Shown here one piece after another: positions 59,782-64,000 of a DNA stretch of 64,000 bases. The DNA comes from Uruburuella testudinis (GTDB lineage: Bacteria; Pseudomonadota; Gammaproteobacteria; Burkholderiales; Neisseriaceae): assembly GCF_022870865.1 (NCBI RefSeq), contig NZ_CP091508.1:1364001-1428000 (forward strand). The letters are read 5' to 3'. The first letter of the stretch is position 1. Each line of letters begins with the position of its first letter. The position numbers were made by a program, and so were the translations under genes. A model generated the notes under the pieces. It ran no database searches. It had not been told where the DNA came from and saw only the letters and a program-made list of their open reading frames with translations.

Positions 59782-59952
59782 ATGGATTTAACTTTAGGGC
59801 TTGTTTTTTTAGGCAGCTTTTATTTTCTTTTTTTTATAGGTAAGTTTTTTAGTTTAGGTGACAGGTTTAAGGAAAAGTATGATGTTGAAATTGAATTTTT
59901 GTTCTATCTGATAGCAGGAGTAATTACAGTAATAGTTTATTTGAATATATAG
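59782..59952 (+). CDS. Two-helix membrane protein, candidate immunity protein
   Basis: 56 residues: MDLTLGLVFLGSFYFLFFIG, a charged loop (DRFKEKYDVE), and a second helix (FYLIAGVITVIVYLNI). The ATG follows AAGGAAATAT; the frame could extend to a TTG 36 bases earlier, but the strong site favours this start. It precedes the microcin-like gene by 33 bases and has a near-identical copy at 60732. Size and position fit a microcin immunity protein. Function is inferred. Confidence 0.6.
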   Translation: MDLTLGLVFLGSFYFLFFIGKFFSLGDRFKEKYDVEIEFLFYLIAGVITVIVYLNI

Positions 59953-59985
59953 CTTTTAAATTTTAGTTACTATTAAAGGAATATT

Positions 59986-60354
59986 ATGCGTCAATTAGAT
60001 ATCAAGGATTTGGAAATTGTAACAGGTGCTGTTGGTGTTCCGGGAGCAGTTTTCGGGGCGGCTTCTGGGCTTGCAAGCTACGCAGGGAATATAAGTACAG
60101 GCCCAAATGAATGGGATTGGGTGGATGCTGCAATGGTTGTTGGTGTCGGTGCCGTCGCCGGTGCAGTTACAGGGCCTGTTGGTGCGAATCGAGCTGTTCA
60201 TGCTATTGGTATTTTGGGTGTTGGAGGCGTTGTTGCTGGGGGAATGCAGAGCGTACGGACAGGAACAGTTACGATTGGCCCAGTAACATCAGTGCCTGCA
60301 TCAGCTCCAGATCCAGCAGGTAATAATTATTGTGATGATGGCACAGATTACTAA
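59986..60354 (+). CDS. Class II microcin-like precursor peptide
   Basis: 122 residues. The leader MRQLDIKDLEIVTGA matches the class II microcin leader pattern (M[RK]xIxxxELExVxGG) with Gly-Ala at the cleavage site, giving a 107-residue Gly/Ala/Val-rich product with long hydrophobic stretches (VDAAMVVGVGAVAGAVTGPV; GILGVGGVVAGG). It ends DPAGNNYCDDGTDY. The start follows AAAGGAATATT. The CvaB-like exporter with C39 peptidase is in the same locus, as is the second peptide with the same C-terminus. Confidence 0.8.
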   Translation: MRQLDIKDLEIVTGAVGVPGAVFGAASGLASYAGNISTGPNEWDWVDAAMVVGVGAVAGAVTGPVGANRAVHAIGILGVGGVVAGGMQSVRTGTVTIGPVTSVPASAPDPAGNNYCDDGTDY

Positions 60355-60464
60355 GTATTCATATCTATCAAATCATTTTGATATTTCAGCATTAAGTATT
60401 GCTATGCAGCATTATTGATAAAATTTAATGTAATTTAAACAATTAATTTAAATATGGAGGGTTT

Positions 60465-60638
60465 ATGGCTTTCAATTTAGCAATTATTTTTTTTAGCAGT
60501 TTACTATTTTTTTTTCTAGTAAGTAGCTTTTTTAATTTAAATAAAGGGTTTAGGTATAAATATGGTATTTCTGCCGGTTGGGTGTATCTTGTAATGGCTA
60601 TAATATTTACAGGTGTTATATATTTAATTTATGCTTAA
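60465..60638 (+). CDS. Small two-helix membrane protein, immunity-like
   Basis: 57 residues: MAFNLAIIFFSSLLFFFLVS and, after FFNLNKGFRYKYGIS, GWVYLVMAIIFTGVIYLI. Preceded by TGGAGGGTTT. It matches the 56-residue protein upstream in layout (FFxL..F..KY, then a final I-Y-L helix) and seems a diverged member of that family. No known homologue comes to mind. Confidence 0.55.
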   Translation: MAFNLAIIFFSSLLFFFLVSSFFNLNKGFRYKYGISAGWVYLVMAIIFTGVIYLIYA

Positions 60639-60731
60639 TAAATATTTGAATTGTATTCTAAATAAAAATATATTTAATATCGACTATCCTAATTAATTGA
60701 TGGTAGTTTGATTTATTTTTTAAGGAAATAT

Positions 60732-60902
60732 ATGGCTTTAACTTTAGGGCTTGTTTTTTTAGGCAGCTTTTATTTTCTTTTTTTTATAGGTAAGTTTTTT
60801 AGTTTAGGTGACAGGTTTAAGGAAAAGTATGATGTTGAAATTGAATTTTTGTTCTATCTGATAGCAGGAGTAATTACAGTAATAGTTTATTTGAATATAT
60901 AG
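60732..60902 (+). CDS. Second copy of the candidate immunity protein
   Basis: 56 residues identical to the protein at 59782-59952 except position 2 (A for D). The DNA is almost unchanged for about 400 bases around it, shifted by 950 bp, so the duplication is recent. Intact, whereas the peptide gene behind it is broken. Confidence 0.65.
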   Translation: MALTLGLVFLGSFYFLFFIGKFFSLGDRFKEKYDVEIEFLFYLIAGVITVIVYLNI

Positions 60903-60935
60903 CTTTTAAATTTTAGTTATTATTAAAGGAATATT

Positions 60936-61168
60936 ATGCGTCAATTAGATATCAAAGATTTAGAAATTTAGAAATTGTAACAGGTGCTGTTGGTGTTCCG
61001 GGAGCAATTTTTGGTTCGGCTTCTGGGCTTGCAAGCTATGCAGGAAATATAAGTACAGAGCCAAATAAATGGGATTGGGTGGATGCAGCAATGCTTGTTG
61101 GTGTCGGTGCCGCGACCGGTTTTAGTATTTTAATGGTTATGCTTGTTATAAATATCAAGCAATATTGA
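60936..61168 (+). pseudogene. Broken duplicate of the microcin-like peptide gene
   Basis: Starts as MRQLDIKDLEI then hits TAG at 60969-60971. Between TTAGAAAT and TTAGAAATTG an 8-base direct duplication has shifted the frame; the shifted frame continues VTGAVGVPGAIFGSASGLAS, and after VGVGAATG it diverges into a different hydrophobic tail ending NIKQY. It lacks the shared C-terminal motif. The donor is the gene at 59986. Confidence 0.85.
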
Positions 61169-61178
61169 AGGAGAGGAG

Positions 61179-61448
61179 ATGGAGCAAAAATCAGAAATAA
61201 GACAGGTTGTAGATTTTGTAATCATTTTTACAATTATTCTTGCTATGTTTTATATAATATTATTGTTATATTTGCATGTGTTAAATAAAATTTTAATGGA
61301 TAAGTTAGATGTAAAAACTTATCAGATTTTATTGGAATATTCAGGTGCGATTTCTATTGTTGTAGCATGGGTGCTGTTTCAAGGGGGGGGGAAATTTTTT
61401 ATTTTTTTAAGAAAAAGAAGTCAGGAGATTAGAAGTAAGAAGGATTAA
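61179..61448 (+). CDS. Two-helix membrane protein with poly-G tract
   Basis: 89 residues: MEQKSEIRQVVDF, helix FVIIFTIILAMFYIILLLYL, a short charged segment KILMDKLDVKTYQ, helix YSGAISIVVAWVLF, then GGG and a basic tail. The codons CAA GGG GGG GGG AAA form a run of nine G (61383-61391). A gain or loss of one G would truncate or change the last 20 residues. GGAGAGGAG precedes the start. It is paralogous to the frameshifted gene that follows. Confidence 0.55.
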   Translation: MEQKSEIRQVVDFVIIFTIILAMFYIILLLYLHVLNKILMDKLDVKTYQILLEYSGAISIVVAWVLFQGGGKFFIFLRKRSQEIRSKKD

Positions 61449-61703
61449 TGGAGCAAAAATCAGGAATACAAAAAATTATATATATTTTAAGTATTTGTTT
61501 TGTTTTTTTATATAATATTCTTGTTTTATATATATGTCTTGAATAAAGTTTTAATAGACAAATTAGATATGGAAACTTATCGGTTTTTGTTTGAATATTC
61601 AATTGTGCTTTCTTTTGTTGCAGCATGGATATTGGCTGAAGTGTTTATTAAACTTTTTATATTTTTAAGGAGAAAAAATAATGAAAGAAATTACCATTCG
61701 TGA
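61448..61703 (+). pseudogene. Frameshifted paralogue of the 89-residue membrane protein
   Basis: MEQKSGIQKIIYILSICF opens in one frame and stops at TAA near 61544; a second frame (FFYIIFLFYIYVLNKVLIDK, LDMETYRFLFEYSIVLSF) resumes and runs to 61703. A T7 run at 61503-61509 is the likely slip point. It overlaps the start of the next peptide gene, whose ribosome-binding site lies inside it. Confidence 0.6.
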
Positions 61704-62058
61704 ATTAGAGATGGTGGTAGGCGGAATGGGCGCTATTCCGCATATTATCCGAGCCGGCTCTGTTGTGCTTAAAAGCCCTGCCGGAAAAGGGGCTGTAGTC
61801 GGAGGGGGCGTGCATGTTGCTGAAAATCAATTAAGCGGTACGGAAACCAATATATCAGGTTTCACGGGAGCTGTGGTGGGAGGTGCTGCTGGTGGGAAAA
61901 CTCACGGGCTACCGGGGTCAGTTATCGGTTCCAGCCTGCTAGGGTCTTCGCTTGAAGGCGCATTGAATGGTAAAGGACCTCTTGCTCCTGAGTTTTTCAA
62001 AAACCAAGGAAAAGACCCGGCCGGAAATAATTATTGTGATGATGGTACGGATTATTAA
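61681..62058 (+). CDS. Class II microcin-like precursor peptide 2
   Basis: 125 residues. Leader MKEITIRELEMVVGG is a textbook double-glycine leader. The mature 110 residues are Gly-rich (AGKGAVVGGGVHVAENQLSG, GFTGAVVGGAAGGKTHGLPG) and end DPAGNNYCDDGTDY, identical to the last 14 residues of the first peptide. The body is otherwise unrelated to it. AAGGAGAAAAAATA precedes the start. Intact. Confidence 0.8.
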   Translation: MKEITIRELEMVVGGMGAIPHIIRAGSVVLKSPAGKGAVVGGGVHVAENQLSGTETNISGFTGAVVGGAAGGKTHGLPGSVIGSSLLGSSLEGALNGKGPLAPEFFKNQGKDPAGNNYCDDGTDY

Positions 62059-62382
62059 TCAGATAGGGCCTTCAGGCCGCCTGAAAAATAAGGGCAGTAG
62101 TGCTTGGCAGATACTTTAATGATGAAAATAAATTATTTAAAGAAATGCAATGAATTGTTGAAAATCTTTATTGATAGTAGGGTTGACAGCATCTGTTGTT
62201 TTTGATTTTGAGGGGATTTCTAACTTCATCAAAATAGGCAATTCATTTGCATTTTTTCTTTGGGTAAATCAGGATTAAGCGGTGCTTTTTCTGTGATGGT
62301 TTTCTTGGTTTATTGACATTATAAAGCAAACAAGTCCGGCAGGGGTTGAAGCCTGAGTGTTATTAATTTTTTATAGAATTAT
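62059..62382. other. AT-rich gap before the exporter genes
   Basis: A DUS-like but imperfect inverted motif (GGCCTTCAGGCCGCCTGAA) near 62070 may end the peptide transcript. The rest is AT-rich. One frame (SGLSGAFSVMVFLVY) ends at 62314 but no start or homologue is evident. Confidence 0.4.
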
Positions 62383-63666
62383 ATGAGTATGTCAGAAACG
62401 CCTGAACATTTCTTCCGCCCTGAAGTATTTGAAGCGAAAAAACACAAATGGACCGGCCGGATTGTGCTGACCCGACCGTTTTCTTTTGTGTTTTTAAGCT
62501 GGTGTGCGGCCATTGTGGCGGCACTGATTGTGATTTTTGCCGTGTTTGGCAGTTATACGCGCAAAACCACAGTTGAGGGGCAGCTTTTGCCGGTGTCGGG
62601 TTTGGTCAAGGTATATGCGCCGGATATGGGTATTATCAGTGAGAAAAAATTTGCCGATGGTGATTTTGTCAGGCAGGGGGATGAGTTATTTACGCTTTCG
62701 ACCAGCCGTTATAACGGCAGCGGCGATATCCAGCAGCGTTTGGCGGCGGAAGCGGCTTTAAAGAAAACGCTGCTGTTGCAGGAAATCGGGCAGGTGCAGC
62801 GGGTGCATGAGGGCGACGGACGCGTTTTGCGCAGCAGCCTGGTTAAGCTGCAAAGCCAGTTGGGTGATGTGAGAAAGCAGTTGGCAGGGCAGGTGCGCAG
62901 GGTAAAGCTGGCGGAGCAGGTGGTGGAAAAATACCGGCCTTTATTGCAGCAGGGCTTTATTTCCGAGCAGCAGATGATGGGCTATGAGGGTGATTATTTA
63001 GACCAGCTTTCGCGCTTGGATGCACTAAGACGTGAAGAAACGGGCATCGAGCGTGAAATCGGTGAGCAGCAAATCAGCCTGAAAAACCTGCCGCAGCGCC
63101 AGCAAACAGAATTGAGCCAGCTTAATCGGGCTATTGCATCGATTAATCAGGAGATGTTGGATTGGGATTTGAAGCAGCGGCAAAGCATACGTGCGAGTAA
63201 ATCCGGTTATGTGAGCACTTCAAATGTGGAAGTGGGGCAGCAGGTGGATCCGAGCCGGTTGTTGTTGAGTATTGTGCCGGAAGATGCTGAATTGGTGGCG
63301 AATCTTTATGTACCCAGCCGTGCTATCGGCTTTATCAAACCGGATGATAAGGTAGTGTTGCGTTATCAGGCTTATCCGTATCAGAAATTCGGCCATGCGG
63401 GCGGCAAAGTTGTTTCGATAGCCAAAACCGCTTTGGGCAAACAGGAGTTGGCGGGGCTGGGTGTGATTTTCACGGATGCGGCGCTTTTAAACGAGCCGGC
63501 TTATTTGATTAAGGTAAAGCTGGATAAGCAGAGCATTCAGGTTTATGGTGAAGAAAAACCGCTGCAAATCGGCATGGTTGTAGAGGCAGATGTGTTGCAT
63601 GAGCGTAAAAAGCTGTATGAATGGGTACTCGACCCGCTTTACAGTGTTTCGGGAAAATTAAATTGA
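62383..63666 (+). CDS. HlyD-family adaptor, CvaA-like
   Basis: Periplasmic adaptor of a type I exporter. 427 residues: N-terminal membrane helix (AAIVAALIVIFAVFGSY), biotinyl-lipoyl-like pieces (VEGQLLPVSGLVKVYAP; ASKSGYVSTSNVEVGQQVDP), a coiled coil (about 120-240) and a beta domain. It pairs with the ABC transporter encoded immediately downstream. Like CvaA of the colicin V system, it should link the inner-membrane exporter to TolC. Confidence 0.88.
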   Translation: MSMSETPEHFFRPEVFEAKKHKWTGRIVLTRPFSFVFLSWCAAIVAALIVIFAVFGSYTRKTTVEGQLLPVSGLVKVYAPDMGIISEKKFADGDFVRQGDELFTLSTSRYNGSGDIQQRLAAEAALKKTLLLQEIGQVQRVHEGDGRVLRSSLVKLQSQLGDVRKQLAGQVRRVKLAEQVVEKYRPLLQQGFISEQQMMGYEGDYLDQLSRLDALRREETGIEREIGEQQISLKNLPQRQQTELSQLNRAIASINQEMLDWDLKQRQSIRASKSGYVSTSNVEVGQQVDPSRLLLSIVPEDAELVANLYVPSRAIGFIKPDDKVVLRYQAYPYQKFGHAGGKVVSIAKTALGKQELAGLGVIFTDAALLNEPAYLIKVKLDKQSIQVYGEEKPLQIGMVVEADVLHERKKLYEWVLDPLYSVSGKLN

Positions 63667-63668
63667 GT

Positions 63669-64000
63669 ATGGATTATCTGGCAAGGCTTTCTTTCGGTTT
63701 TAATAAAAAGCTGCCGATTGTATTGCAAACCGAAGTAGCCGAGTGCGGCTTAGCTTGCCTGGCTTCGGTGTTGGCGTATCACGGCTATCACACAGATTTG
63801 CGTACTTTGCGGCAGCAATATTCGCTTTCACTCAAAGGGGCTAATCTTGCCCATATTGTGCGTTTTGCCAATCGGCTGAATCTAACTTCAAGAGCTTTGC
63901 GTTTGGAATTGCACGAGTTGGAAAATTTGAAGCTGCCTTGCATTTTGCATTGGGATTTGAATCATTTTGTGGTGTTGCGTTCGGTGGGTAAAGATGCGGT
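63669..64000 (+). CDS. Bacteriocin ABC exporter with C39 peptidase domain, CvaB-like (partial)
   Basis: Cut by the window edge after 110 residues. The N-terminal C39 peptidase domain is clear: LQTEVAECGLACLASVLAYH with the catalytic C26 and the oxyanion Q20, then H99 in HWDLNHFVVLRS. This class cleaves after double-glycine leaders while exporting the peptide. The start is 3 bases after the adaptor stop; an in-frame TTG overlaps the stop. The membrane and ATPase domains lie beyond the window. Confidence 0.9.
   Translation, partial: MDYLARLSFGFNKKLPIVLQTEVAECGLACLASVLAYHGYHTDLRTLRQQYSLSLKGANLAHIVRFANRLNLTSRALRLELHELENLKLPCILHWDLNHFVVLRSVGKDA

Noticed and set aside
62100..62380. Coding remnant before the adaptor gene
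   Set aside because: A short frame (SGLSGAFSVMV) exists but lacks a start and a recognisable relative.

Overview
The window comes from a member of the Neisseriaceae, most likely Neisseria in the broad sense. The 12-base DNA uptake sequence AGGCCGTCTGAA (DUS, AG dialect) occurs throughout, singly, as inverted pairs behind genes, and inside coding regions. The gene content agrees: hmbR/hemO haem genes, a MaeB-type malic enzyme, the hscA-fdx-iscX end of an isc operon, and gltBD. Most of the window is GC-rich. I found no tRNA, rRNA or CRISPR array.

Layout. 1-3500: a frameshifted haemoglobin receptor gene (hmbR), haem oxygenase hemO and glyoxalase gloA. 3800-10450: transhydrogenase pntAB, a MocR-type regulator with a palindromic operator, and ccoG-ccoH for cbb3 oxidase assembly. 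10700-16600: a siderophore uptake cluster (TonB-dependent receptor, siderophore-interacting reductase, binding protein) divergent from an AraC-type regulator across a Fur-box-like site. 16900-34500: housekeeping genes (maeB, tpx, yheS, pyrG, rpe, gltBD) and a pair of small exported proteins. 35400-43600: cueR-like gene, TSUP permease, rRNA methyltransferase, qmcA/nfeD, hscA-fdx-iscX. 44000-48750: lipoprotein, ketosynthase, dehydratase, ketoreductase, ketosynthase, which looks like the distal part of an aryl polyene cluster. 48886-49242: a tandem array of 21 uptake sequences. 49400-57000: hemA, pdxH, thiD, an rRNA methyltransferase, a macrodomain protein, a YecA-like SEC-C protein and ttcA.

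The last 7 kb is the most unusual part. It is a class II microcin-like locus, AT-rich in its middle. A TolC-type outer-membrane channel is divergent from a JmjC/cupin oxygenase gene. This is followed by small two-helix membrane proteins (candidate immunity proteins), two intact double-glycine-leader peptides that share an identical 14-residue C-terminus, a broken third peptide gene, a CvaA-like adaptor and a CvaB-like peptidase-containing ABC exporter cut by the window end. Together these give precursor peptides, leader peptidase/exporter, adaptor, outer-membrane channel, immunity candidates and a possible tailoring enzyme.

Another feature is the density of short non-coding repeats. Family A (about 163 bp, ends TAGGGTGTCC/GGACACCCTA) has about a dozen copies, several inside operons or supplying stop codons. 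Families B (CCCATTCACAAA ends), C (decayed insertion-element ends) and E (a perfect 17-bp-arm hairpin plus conserved flank) are also repeated. A single 99-bp AT-rich element with inverted ends lies at 52109-52207.
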